Source: Cylicocyclus nassatus (lineage: Eukaryota; Nematoda; Chromadorea; Rhabditida; Strongylidae). From it: 64,000 bases of DNA. A model generated the notes under the pieces. It saw only the letters and a program-made list of their open reading frames with translations, did no database searches and was not told the origin of the DNA. Position 1 is the first letter of the stretch. Every line of letters starts with the position of its first letter. The stretch is from assembly GCA_958299035.1 (NCBI GenBank), contig CATQJL010000001.1:6874284-6938283 (forward strand), in the 5' to 3' direction. The position numbers were made by a program, and so were the translations under genes. Shown in pieces: positions 22,651-35,300 of this stretch.

Positions 22651-23145
22651 ATGCAATTTAGTGCACACCGTGAAATTTGTCTAATCCTAGTTAGTCGACT
22701 TTCGAAAAGCATGCCCTCAAAGTATCGAAGCTATCGTGCTTGTTGCTGCAAAATAGCACTCCAAGCCTTTGAAGAAATCGTATTAGGTCGTTCTGAAAGT
22801 AATTTTGATGTCTGTTTGCACCACATCTCGCAAATCAAAAAATTCACATTTGATGCAACGTTTCACTTTCTTTCTTTTAAGCTGTACAATTTAAACAATA
22901 AGCTTCTCAAACTTTGCAACTCAAATTTTTTGATCGTCATGTTTCCTAATCTTGTCTTGCCAGTATTGTCGGCACCTTACATCTATATCATGTATCCTAC
23001 TTGTAGAAGTACCCTGAGAGATACGCATAAGCAAGACCTGCTGCGTTACAAGTCTGTTTGCCGTTCAGATGTCAAATATATTACATTGCCACCCATTTTA
23101 TCGTCAGCACTTTACTGCTACAATGCGGGCAAGTCTACTGTCTAA
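22651..23145 (+). other. Long open frame of doubtful coding status
   Basis: 164 codons open from 22651 to a TAA at 23143. It contains a hydrophobic stretch (FLIVMFPNLVLPVLSAPYIY) followed by RSTLRDTHKQDLLRY, which loosely recalls the last helix and tail of a receptor. There is no splice-joined neighbour exon and no recognised family. It may be chance. Confidence 0.2.
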
Positions 23146-23317
23146 ATTAGTCTACGGGATATGATCTGTGCAGACTAGCAGACAAACTACCAATGCGATA
23201 GCTAGGCAACGTTAGTGTACGTTGAACACTTGCTGAACTTTCGTACGGCGGCCGAGTTTCCAAACCTAGCCGCCTTTCCTTACAGGCATAATTCTCACAA
23301 GGCGTCTTCACACCTCT

Positions 23318-24093
23318 TAGGGCCTTATGCATTGACATCCCTGCTCGGGAGGGGGGGATAGCAGCTCGAAAGAAAAGGTTTGTATCCTGAAGCTTAGATA
23401 TCTGGATTTCACGTTGCCTACCTACCCGTAAGTATTCTACTATACTTCAACATAAACATATCAGTCAGGGGCAAGAAGCTGTAAAAGTCGCATTTTTTAG
23501 CTTTTTGTATGATCCCCTGATGATCCACGGGGACGATCGTTCATTCTCTAAAGTCATTTCTCTTTTTTCAAAGTTAATGAAAACTTCAAAGTAAAAAATG
23601 AAGTGAAACTGAAACCAGAAATCCAAAGTAGCACTGATTATTTAACTCAACAGTGCTGAGCATATCGCTGATAAGAACAAATGAGTTTTGAAACATCGAA
23701 ATTTCCGATAAACTCCAACTTTCGACCTGTGGTTCATCGAAAATTTCATGACTCCAGAACATCATTTGTTCTTATCAGTAACATGCTTAGCACTGTTGGA
23801 TTAGGTAAACAATACAACTTTGGAATATTTTCATTATTTTTGAAAAAAGAAAAATGACTTCAAAGAGTAGACGGTCATCCCCCGCGGTTCACCAGGGGAT
23901 CATACAAAAAGCTGGAAAATGCGGTTTGTATAGCGTCTCGCCTCTGTTCAATATGTTCATAGTGGAGGATGGTGGGAATACTTACTGACAGGTAGACAGC
24001 GTGAGATCCAGATATCTGGAGCTCCAGGATATGAAGCTTTCTTTCAAGCTACAATCCCCTCCCCAGCGGAAATGTTGATGCATGTGGCCTTAG
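23318..24093. mobile_element. Fold-back element, TTAGGGCCGCATGCACTAAC family (copy 1)
   Basis: Arms of about 350 bases in inverted orientation. The outer words are TTAGGGCCTTATGCATTGAC and GTTGATGCATGTGGCC; the inner words are TGTATGATCCCCTGATGATC and its inverse. The centre near 23730 carries a small palindrome (TGATAAGAACAAATGA / TCATTTGTTCTTATCA). Confidence 0.85.
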
Positions 24094-24722
24094 AGCCTTA
24101 AGTATTCCTACCATCCTTCACTATAAGCATATTGAACAGGAGCGAGAAGCTGTACATGCCGCATATTCCAGCTTTTTGTATGATCCCCTGATGATCTCCG
24201 GCGACCGACCGTCTTTTCTTCAAAGTCATTTTTCTTACTTCGAAGTTAACGGAAACCCTTCAAAGTTGTACTGTTTGTTAAACCCAACGTGCAATGCGTG
24301 TTGCTGATAAGAACAAATGATGCTTGGAATCATGAAATTTGCGATGAATCACAAGTCGAAAGTTGGGGTTTATCAAAAATTCGATTTTTCAGAAACTCAT
24401 CTGTCCTTATCAGCAACATGTTTAGCATTATTAAGTTAGACGAACAGCCGTACTTTAGAAGGTTTTCGTTAACTTCGAAGGAAGAAAAATTATTTTGAAG
24501 AAGAGGCGGTCATTACCGGGGATCATCACGGGATCGTAGAAAAGGCTGGAAAATGCGCTTGTACAGCTTCTCTTTTCTGTTCAGTATGTTCATTGTGAAG
24601 GACGGTGACATTACCTACTGAAAGATTATAGGCGTGGAATCAAGACATTTAATTCAGAACATAAAGCTTTCTTTTAGGTGTGAGTTCCTACCCGGCGGGA
24701 TTGTTAATGCATGCCGCCCTTA
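24094..24722. mobile_element. Fold-back element, same family (copy 2, left end missing)
   Basis: It follows copy 1 directly. Lacking the outer left end, it starts at TATTCCTACCATCCTTCAC and ends ATTGTTAATGCATGCCGCCC. It contains the same hairpin centre (GCTGATAAGAACAAATGATG at about 24302). Confidence 0.8.
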
Positions 24723-25093
24723 AATGAATCTGTTGGCTAAGCTCATTCCTAGTTGTGCAAGCTCGAAGAATAGTTCTCATGTGTTCTGATTGATGGATGG
24801 ATAAACTGAATGACAGATGGAAGTTGACAGAGCAGAAATAAATAATAAAATCTAGCTTTTCGGGACATCTTTCCTGTTGCATAGAGACGAGAAATTTCAA
24901 TTTATGTTTTAACGCATGCTGAGGTTACAGTTACAATCATTTTTTCAAAATGTAAGGAAATTTTGATGAGTAGGTGGTAGGTTGACTGCAATGTCTTTGT
25001 ATTTTCTGGATTTGAAGAGTTTGTTACTCGATTCCTGAAATTAGACCTCTACTATGCAATACCGTCGAACTTCTTCTCAGTTTTATTTATACA
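24723..25093. other. No gene recognised
   Basis: Short AT-rich interval without visible repeats or exons. Confidence 0.35.
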
Positions 25094-25763
25094 CTAGCTG
25101 GCATACCCGGCACCGCCGTATGTTCCGAATAGAAAATTCCATTTCTTAACCGATTCGAACCAAACTTGGCACACATACACTTCGGGCCCCGGCGGGTGTC
25201 ACAGTCCACTTTTCGTTATCGATTGATGTCGATTTTATCGATTTTTTGCAAAATTTGAGCTAGGGGGCTGGGATTTGGCACAGCGAGGTAATCGAGCATG
25301 CTGATTACGAATACAATATTAGTTTTCGAAACCGTGCATTACTTTAATCGATTTTATCGATTTTTTGCAAAATTTGAGCTAGGGGGCTGGAATTTGGCAG
25401 GGGGTGTAATCGAGCATGCTGATCACCCCCACGGGGGTGATCAGCATGCTATCGATAAAATCGATAAAAGTAATGCACGATTTTAAAAACTAATATTGTA
25501 TTCGGAATCCCCATGCTCACTTACCCCCTGTGCCAACTCCCAGCCCCATAGCTCAAATTTTGCAAAAAATCGATAAAATCGATAGCGATCGATACGAAAA
25601 GTAGCCTATGACACCCGCCGGGGCCCGAAGTGTATGTGTGCCAAGTTTGGTCCGGATCGGTTCAGAAATGGAATTTTCTATTCGGAACATACGTACAGAC
25701 ATACAGACAGACATACAGACATACAGACAGACATACAAAGAGACATTCAACTTTATATTAAGA
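25094..25763 (-). mobile_element. Helitron-like element forming one large palindrome
   Basis: On the minus strand it begins TCTTAATATAAAGTTGAATG (preceded by A) and ends GGGTATGCCAGCTAG (followed by T), as the copy at 16351 does. The two halves are inverted copies of each other meeting at GATCACCCCC|CGGGGGTGATC near 25431; arms are about 330 bases. A TCTG-type microsatellite (25694-25740 on this strand as AGACATACAGAC) sits next to the 5' end. Confidence 0.75.
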
Positions 25764-26387
25764 TATGTCGATGCTGGCAATGCACAAATTGGCCAAAAGG
25801 TCTTCGAGAAAAAACATTCTAATAAAATCGAAAATGATTGACTATAAACCTGAAAAAAGTAACGTGTACTGTGAATTTGTATCAGATGATTCATCCATTA
25901 TTGCTGGAAGCCTAGAACAAAGACCTATATAAGGAACTGTCCAGTTAAGATTTCCAGCACTCTTCTGGATGGTTTTTGAAGATTTCAATTGCTAACATAA
26001 TTATTTTTTTTTCATTATTAAAAGCTGTGCCTAGTACAAAACCCACTTGATAATGAATTTGTATTCTGACGGATTTGCTACTAGCTCAAAAAATGCAGAA
26101 GTTTTTTGGGAACGACCTAAAATTTTCGTTTTGAGTGTTCTCTCCTTCATCATTTTCAAAAAAAGCTGTAGGCCATTAGAAGTTGTGTAATGACGGAGAA
26201 AATCCTCATTACACAACTTACACTCGCTTGGTTTGGAATCAGCGACAATCAGTTCTGCTTGTTTTCATGAGAGGGTTGAGGGTTTCTTCAAATCTTTTTT
26301 TTTTGAAATTTTCAATACACTGTTATTAGTAACCTAAAGGCAATGGAAGAAAGCTTGAGGCAAATCACATGATTTTGATTTTTTTAG

Positions 26388-29300
26388 CACAGTGCCAATG
26401 CGGCCCACTTGGAAGGACCAATCAAGGGAACGACTCTGTCAGATCTAACAAAAGTAATATCGTATAAAATGGTTGTTGTTGACATTCAATATAATCTTGC
26501 AGCAAGTGGTCAGATTGTACGCGATATCAAGATCTGTGAGTATTTTGTAAGCCGTACAAAAATTGATTTCATCCCAATCACGCCGCTGAAGTTTCTTTTC
26601 TTTTTTAGGCGAAGAACGAAGTAATCTTATCGAGAAAATCAAAAATTCGGAGTACGATACTGCTCCCTTCGACAAAAGTAGTCTCATTCCACCTTTTCTA
26701 AATTACAGGCCATGGATGGAGGTATAGTAGGCTAGGTGGTGCCAGCAATTTTTAGAAAATTATCACGACATGCCCTGTAGGGTGATCTGACATGCCCTGC
26801 GAAGTGACCATAGAAAATGACTAGAAGAAAAATAGAGCAATAAAAACGCTCAAAAATATTGAAATTTGCTTTTTTTGAGTGCAGAGAGCACACTGACCTT
26901 CGATCCCTCGGTGATGCCTAAAAAAACCATCTTCTTTCAAACATTGACACGTGTAAATCGTCAAGAACCTCTCGGTTCTTACAAAGCTCCAGTAATTCCC
27001 TTGCAATTACCATGACGCAAGATCACGTAACCTTCCATAAACTTTGAATGTATTTGTTGCTTGAAAAGGCTGCCACAGATCGAAAATGATGTCAGCCTTC
27101 GATAGAAAATGTGCATGTTTGTACTATGCGTAATGCACATAGGATACAGACTCGTCGGGTGTTATGCAAACCAAAACAAGAATCATTTTTCATCTTATCC
27201 CGAGTGCTGATCGTATGGCCTAGCTATGACAAGGAAAACTATATGGATGAGGTGTAAGATGGAAGTCAAATAACGACTGATTTATGGGTATTTAATTTTA
27301 TAGGCATGTACCACTTCGCAAAGACTAGTTAAGTTTTGACATTATATTCAATGCGACATTTTTAGGTTGCACCGAAGTACCATCTTTCTTCCTGCATAAT
27401 TGAAAAAATAATGAGTGTGGCTATCGACGCGATTTTCTGCTACCTCAACAACGCCACCGAATTTACAGCAAACAATCGTACAATAAGTACGGAAAAAATT
27501 GGAAAAAGGTGAATAATCTTTGAATAACGTTTAGCATGATGAGCTACCGAAAACAAAAGAAAAAAAATATATTTGACTAGCTGACTTACACGGCTCCTCC
27601 CGACCCTATAAAAACACTAAATAAAGGTCTCATCCCTATCCCTGCACAGCCCTTCCCTGTGCCCACTTCTAAATGTCAATTCGCTCTCGCCGTTTTTCCG
27701 CATGCCCACTTACCCTCCTCCTTGTGCCAACTTCCAGCCCTGTAGCTCGAACAAAAAATCTATAGCCCGATATCAGTCGATGACGAAAATGACGTGCCCT
27801 ACAACACCCGTCCCGCCCCGAAGTGTGTGTGTGCAAAGTTTGTCCCGAAGGTTTCGAAAATGGAATTTTCTACTCGGAACTTGTACAGGCAGACAGAATT
27901 ATATGAAGCAAATCTACGCTAATCCCTAATTTTAACGAGCGTTAGCTCACTAATTTTGAGACCACGAAAACTGCCTTGCACTACGCCTCAACATTACATT
28001 TCATTCACGCCTCGAGGCGATCCAAATCAAATCAACCAACATCTACGTTATCTGCCGGCAGCTTTATCGCCCGACCTCTTTTCAAATCGTATCTGAGGAC
28101 ACTTTGCATTTTTTTTCCTGCTATGCATTGCAGAGTGAAGAAGACGCATTTTGCTTGAACTCGCTTTCAGTGCTTACTTGATCTCTTTAGGATTGCACCA
28201 GTGGGTTGTTTAAACCGGTCATGTTTAGAAAATTCACTCCCACATGTACCTAATCTCTGTTGTCATACAGATATAGCGGCGGACCAATCATTTGAGTGTA
28301 CTGGTTGGAGTCTTGGCGCACAAACCTAAATAGTTTTTGAGAAATGATCACTGTTTTGTGTGCAGAACTTATTTGGTAAAGCAAATCTCACTGTTCTGTT
28401 ATACTTTTACCCAGATCCTCGTTTTCTCGAATTTCTGCGAGCCGAAGACAACGTTTACACGAAATCCTCTTGTCGTTCCCAAGATTTTACCTTCATTAAG
28501 AAGACCAGTGGAGAACTGCAAAAACCGTCATTCTCTTCACGAAGGGCATTTCGAAGGACCTTCGGGAATACCGTCCAACTTGACTGCTGAGTTTGTTGTA
28601 CAAGCTTTTGGCGAAGATTATGCTCGCTTGCATATGAGCATCGATGAAGCTCTGCACCAAGAACAAGCTGGATTTCGCAAAGGATTCAGCTCCATGGACC
28701 ACATCCAGACGGTTTCGAATGTCATAGAAGTTTGACGGGAATGCCAAATGCTTTTCGTCCTAACCTTCGTCGCCCACTAGAAAGCCTTTGACAGCGTCAA
28801 AACCATGCCACCTTGTCGGCGTAGTTGGTTAGTCGATCAATAAGCGACTCAGCTTACGTAAGAACTTTAGCCGACTAGTAAAAGGACTGCACAAAAACGA
28901 TACAGGTATACCACGCCCTCGACCATCCAGTTGGAAAGGAGTTCAACAAGGTGACCCTATCTCCGAATCTGTTCACCGCGGCTTTCCAATGGACGATGAA
29001 GTCACTGGACTGGGACGAGAAAGGCATACGAGTTTATGAGAGATTCCTGTCGAACCTCGTTTCGCGAAAGGCATCGTTCTGTTTTTGAGCAATATCACTG
29101 AAGTAGAGACGACGCTGAAGAAAAAACTAAACGAAGCGGGAAAGAAGATCGGCTTGCGAAAATCGGAAGAAAACTAGGTTTATGAAGCGCCCTTTGCGAG
29201 TGTGCGAAAATGGAACTGGAAGGCACTTCTATCACAAAGATGCCTTCTTGTGTATTTGGACTTTCTATGAACATGGAGAACGACTTGAAGGGAGCAAGTC

Positions 29301-32300
29301 AACAGGTAAGAAGGCAGCCTGGGTGGCCTTCGGGCCTCTAAAGAATGCCACCGACCAACAGGACGAACCCGGAATTTCGCTCACTTTTTGACTCAACTGT
29401 TCTCTTAGCTCTCTTACGCAGTTGAGCCCTGGCCAAATATGAGACTTTAGCAAAATTTCTGGAGTTTTGTCCGCGTCTAACAATGATCAGAGAGGACACC
29501 GGCTCAGAATGGTGAATAATCCAGACTCTAGTAACTATAAAGGGTGCAAATGTAAAAAAAGAAGTGTCGAATCTGTGAAAGAATCAATTTTGACAATACT
29601 GTCAAAAGTTCAACAACAAATTATAATTTTAAAACTAACAAAACCCCACAATGGTAGGCCGCCTCATCGTGGCGTAGGGGTGACACTGGGTGTCGAATTG
29701 CGATGCACAGCCGAGTGCATACTCTGGGCCTCCCAAGCTCTGAAGGAGTTCGACGTTTCCGGTTTCGTTCGGATGCCTAGCTAAGAGCCGGCCAGGCCAG
29801 ATCCCCCGCCGTCTTTCTCAGGTCGCTAGGCGGTCCCTCCCCGCTCCACATCAGGGTCAGCGATCGCCTCGTGAAAATCAAGAGTTGGCTTAGTAAGTCT
29901 GCTCTTGTAGGGGAGAAATTCTTATTATCCGTTCAGCAAAGAGAAGAGAAATAAACCCTGCATCGGAGCCCGCCTACGGCGCCGGGTGGTAGCAAGAACG
30001 ATGTCAGGGTACTCAGGGCGCCTTTCCGATTGGACAAAAACGACACGTCTGCCCGGACGACACGCCATGGAGACTGCCTCATGCTCTGCAACAACGCCAG
30101 GACAGTCTCCACAAACGCCGACCTCCATGCTCTTCTCGACGCTGCAGAGCACATCAAGTACCACATCATCGCTCTGCAGGAAACGAAGTCCTCAGGAAGA
30201 AGGACGTGCGACAGATGAGTGATGGGACCCTCGTCAGTCGTGGTGAAAAGGTTCGCTTCCATCACGAAACGTTGGAGGCGTTGGCTTTGTCGTCCACCCA
30301 CTAATCGTCCATCTTATCGATTCGAGATCTTGTCATTTCGACTAGCCATCCTACGACTACGACCTCCACGTAAGACTATCAATAACAATTAACATACCAT
30401 ATATAGGTGATATTTTGGATGAGCTCAAACTCCACAAGTTATGTAACAGCCCGAGAATTAGAAGGATTGTCATAGAACATATAAAAATCCAAGATGAAAA
30501 CAAACTGAACAATACCAAAGTATCCATAAGATACAATCTTGGTAAACCGGCAGGTTTGGACATGTTTAATTACAATAGTTTTTTAAAAAGACTTGACGAG
30601 TCCACCATAAAGTCCATAGAAGAAAAAGAATGCGAATGTAATAAGTACATCGATTTTGTTGATAACTACCAAAGCATGTTTGCACGGGAGATTTGAATTT
30701 TATACAGAACGAAAAGTTAAGAAAGATATTCAAAAAGGGAACAAAATATAGAACTCATGTGGTAATTACCAAAGGCGAAATTCTAAAAGTATTAGAAGAA
30801 TTGTTTTCACAGTTAGCATTGGAATACATTCGAAAATACAAAGCTACCAATTCCATCAAATTTCGACTCACACATGAACTGAAAGAACACATTAAGAAAA
30901 AAATCAAATCTAAGTTATTCAATTTCTCTGATCCAGAACAGATAGAATGCAATGATCATGACGTGAAAATCTTAAAATTACAAAGATACTTTATCATAAC
31001 TCCAGTAGACAAAGCCTCGTCAAATTACAGTTTTACTTGCAAGAAATTCTACTTGAAAATGATGAAGAAAGAAATGGAGCAGTCGGCTTCGAATAGGTAC
31101 ACTTATGTGCCCACTACTCTAGAAGAAGATGATGTTTTGATCAAACATAAAAGAATTCTGAGTGGTCTAAACATTGAGTTGGAAAACGAGTGTGACATAA
31201 TTCCTAGGATATATGGCATACCAAAATGCATAAAACTCCATTCAAGTTTAGATTCATTACTGGTGCTAAAGGAAGTACATTGAAGCCTTTGACTAAAATT
31301 CTAAAGTTAATACTTGCCCACATAAGAAAACATTTTCAGAATTACTGCAAAGTCATTTGGCAAAGAACAAAAACGAAATATTTCTGGGCCATAGAGAATA
31401 GTATCAAGTGCTGAAGGAGCTAACAACAGCTCATGGTAGCCTAGAAATATATTCGGCTGACTGTTCTAGCCTTTTCACAAACTTACCGCACGATGTTGTA
31501 AGAAAATTTTAGAAAACTTATTAGCCTATGTATGAAAGGCTACAAATACATCAGGGTACATGACAGTCGCGTAACATATGCTAGCACAGACACGAACCAA
31601 GGCAGTCATTATCAAGTTGAAGACGTGATGTATATGATAGATTCTTTACTAGACTCTAACTACTTATTTTTTGGTGGCGTCATTTATAAACAGATAAAAG
31701 GTATACCCCAAGGTGCTTCATGCAGCCCGCAAATGGCAGATCTTACATTAGCATACATGGAATTTGAGTTCATGAAAAGGATAACAAGAACACTGAACAT
31801 TGGCGAACTTATACAATTTCACATATAGATATATAGATGACATATTACACCTCTCTAACGATGCTTCAGAGTTTCAACGAAGTTTGAAAGAAGTATATTC
31901 TCCAGCTATAGATATAGAAAAGACCAACATTAGTTTAACGGAAGCAAATTTCCTTGACTTGAATGTACTAATCTGTGAAAACACGATAAAATTTAGCATG
32001 TACAATAAAACGGACGCATACAATTTCAAAGTTAATAGGTATCCACAATGGGATCCTTACAGTATATATTCAATGATAAGGGAAAGTGCAAACTAAAAAT
32101 GGAACAACTGTTGCGCTGCTGGAGCTCGCGGAGACAGCAGACAGCAGAGATAAACATTCGTCTGGCGAGGGTCCCCCCTCTGCGCCGCCGAGGCGGGGGT
32201 CCCCCCTTCGCGCCGCCGGGCGGGGTCCCCCCTCCGCGCCGCCCTTTCTTTGAACAGATAAACATCCGTCTGGCGGGTTGTTCATCGCCGCCGCGATCTT

Positions 32301-35300
32301 TGAAATCCGAGGCCTGTCTTAAACGATGTTGGTCAAATGGCATATGGCATAACCCAAAAGCGAATCACTACGCAAGCTAATTTTCGTATATAGTTCGAAT
32401 CGCTTTGACACTTACAAAAGCAACTCATCTTTCATTGTTGGTGCAGGTTACTTTACAATTTGATTTAGATTGTTATCATTATATTTCTTCAACATAATTC
32501 ATTATTCAAATACAATTTTGAAAATCGTTTTTATTTTATCCATCCTTTGACTCAAAGCTTGAATTTCCAAATTCTATTTAGGAGACGGTTAGCTTGCTCC
32601 TGGCTGAGAAGGGGTTCAGGGGGTAGCAGTGGCGCTCCGAGAAATTTTTTCGGGGGGGGGGGCGCGACAAAATTTTTTTTCTGAAGAAGGTGCGTGGCGT
32701 TAGCCACGCACTCCGAAAAAATTTTTGGGGTGCTTCTCAAAATTTTTGCGGGTCCCCGACACACCCCCGAAAAAAATTTTTTTATAAGGCTAAAATGAAT
32801 TTTTAAAAAATTTTAAAAATAATTTTAATTATTTTCAAGTGCAAACAAGTCGTTTGCACATTTTTACAACCCAAATAGGTAAGTTTCAAAAATTTCGCGA
32901 CCCATTCTCGGGGGGGGGGGAGGGCGCGTGCCGGGGGCAGCAATCCTCAAAGGGGTCTCGAAAACTTATTCTTCTTAATCATTATGGAAATCTCATTTTT
33001 GGAAAGCATTTTTTTACTGCAGAAAATGCACTTTTTTCCAAAAAGAAGACTTTGCAAGTAAACTGTAGTCTCGCTGGTAGTATAATCGAAACTTTTTGAA
33101 GTTTTTTGTGAAGATTTTGTGATAATCTCAAATTAGGAAGCGTTTCCTGCAGAAAATGCCATTCTTCCCAAATCTCTGCAAGCAAACTGTGGTCTCGCTG
33201 GTATGAGGGTCAGATCTTTTGAGAGCTAAGCATTCTTTCGTAAGCAACTCTTTATCTTTTATGGAAATTTCGTGAAATCTTATAGTGGGGAGTGTTTATA
33301 CTGTAGAAGACGTTTTTATTTTTCGAAAAGAAGACTCTTTAAGCAAACTGTGGTCTCGCTGGTGGTATAATTGAAACTTTTTGAAGCTGAATATTCGAAA
33401 AGTCATTCTTCTTAATTATTATGGAAATCTCAAATTTGTGAAGCATTTTTACCGCAGAAAATGCACTTCTTTCCAAAAAGAAGACTTTGCAAGTAAACTG
33501 TGGTCTCGCTGGTAGTATAATCGAAATTTTTTTGAAGTTTTTTGTGAAGATTTTGTGATAATCTCAAATTAGGAAGCGTTTCCTGCAGAAAATGCCATTC
33601 TTCCCAAATCTCTGCAGGCAAACTGTGGTCTCGCTGGTGTGAGGGTCACAGCTTCTGAGGGCCAAGCATCCTTTCGAGCACTTCTCTTTGTTTCCATGGA
33701 AAGTTTATAAAAATCCCAGGTTGGAGAGCATTACACTGTAGGAAATGCACTTCTTTCCGAAAAGAATACTGCAAGCCAGTGGCGTACCGAGGGGGGGGAG
33801 GCGGGGGGGGGGGCGCGCGCCCCCCCCGAGAACGGGTCGCGAAATTTTTGAAAATTACTTACATGCGTTATAAAAATGTGCAAATGACTTGTTCATTTTT
33901 GTAAACAATTAAAATAATTTTTAAAATTTTTTAAAAATTCAAATTAGCCTTATAAAAAAAATTTTTTCGGGGGCGTGGCTCACGCCACGCCCCCTTTTTC
34001 CAGATTTTATGGCTTTGGGGCCCGCAAAATTGTCGAGAAGCCCCCCTAAAAAATTTTCGGAGTGCGTGGCTAACGCCACGCACCTTCATTTGAAAATTTT
34101 TTTTGCCGCGCCCCCCCCCCCCCCGAGCCGAAATCCTGGGTAGGCCACTGCTGCAAGCAAATTGGTTTTTTATGTACGGAAGTTGCAGATTTGAGGGCCA
34201 AGTAATCTTTTGAAGGCTCCTTTATTTTCTTTGAAAATTTATGAAAATCTCAAATTCAAGTTTATACTGCAGAAAATGCACTTTTGTCTCAAAAAGAAGA
34301 CCATGCAAACAAGCTGTGGTTTCGTAATAGCAAAATCACGGAACTTTCTGGACTTCCCTGTTTAAGGTAATTGTTGGTTTTTACTCAGCAAACAAGATAG
34401 CGGGCTAAGCAAAGTGGTGTTATACTTCCCCTTTCTTTTTTCAACGAAAAACATCGTTATGCTTTTCTAGACCTTCAAGGTGGATATTCCCTGTAACCAA
34501 ACTTTTTCTATCACAATCTCAACTAAGCACCAGCCAATTATTCAGCCCAACCCACTCATAGCGACCCGAAGGGTCGCTAGTTCTAATATACCAAGATATA
34601 CTTTGTACAATACTTGTACTTCAGAAATACTTAGAATATATAGGAATTGCTCTGATTACGCACAGTTCAGAGCAAGAATAATTAAACTTAGTAGTACGTC
34701 TAAAAGTAACGGATGGAAATTTGATATTTTTATAAATAGACTTCATCGCATATTCCTCGATAGACCATTCATAATGCGTAAATATGGATATGTTACATCT
34801 CTTCATTTTCCTCTTCTACATGAACTGCGCGAAACATGGAATGCGGCTAATGCGCTCTGAAGTCACGGGAGAAACTCATTCGAAAGTGAGGTTGCAATCA
34901 ATTTCTATCTCCCTTGTCTTACGTTTGGATGTTACATTTGTTTGCATCAAATTTGCCTATATTTTTTTCCTTGTCTTTCCTGTCTTTTGTGTCTGAGAAT
35001 TTGACTTAGGATTCCAATTTTGCTGAAATCTCTTGCTATGATTTTGAGGCTTCCTTGGGAACTACTGATGAGGGGCACCAGGAAAGCTGCACTACCGGTA
35101 TAGTTCTTAGCCCCGAAACCGGTTTTTGTATGTGTCTAGCATTTTATCTATCAAATCCACTAAACATTGTTATAGCCAAACTACTTTGCAGTAGTAAGTA
35201 ATGTCCTTGGAGACACCTCTTTGGCAAAGATTTATGTCGAATGAAGTTAAATTATATGAAACTTGATTTGCGTCACCTAATAATGGGTTGACCTGAAAAT

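Larger units (their letters stand above)
32054..34580 (+). mobile_element. Helitron-like element inserted in the PLE
   Basis: Starts TCCTTACAG after A and ends with the hairpin GCGACCCGAAGGGTCGC overlapping CTAG, followed by T. Removing it joins CCACAATGGGA to TTCTAATATACC and restores the PLE reading frame exactly, so both borders are fixed to the base. There is no target duplication, as expected for Helitrons. The cargo is a GC-rich block (32140-32280), two hAT-like MITEs and a tandem satellite; no Rep/helicase is seen, so it is non-autonomous. Confidence 0.85.
30380..34860 (+). pseudogene. Penelope-like retroelement, split by a Helitron-like insertion
   Basis: N-terminal part at 30415-30696. 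A frameshift near 30670 restores HVCTGDLNFIQNEKLRKIF and KKGTKYR, a conserved PLE block. The RT core at 31470-32050 has IKGIPQGASCSPQMADL and, in the next frame, YRYIDDILHL, the catalytic Y-x-DD box. The frame is cut after the codons for PQW at 32053 and resumes at 34581 with SNIPRYTLYNTCTSEILRIY, ending at a TGA at 34858-34860. Frameshifts near 30670, 31228, 31412 and 31829 make it inactive. No GIY-YIG domain follows the RT here. Confidence 0.85.

Noticed and set aside
32032..32380. Arg/Pro-rich frames on both strands
   Set aside because: They arise from GC-rich direct repeats in the Helitron-like element.
33430..33621. Similar minus-strand frames at 32982-33185 and 33430-33621 as a gene pair
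   Set aside because: They are the same satellite unit 437 bases apart.
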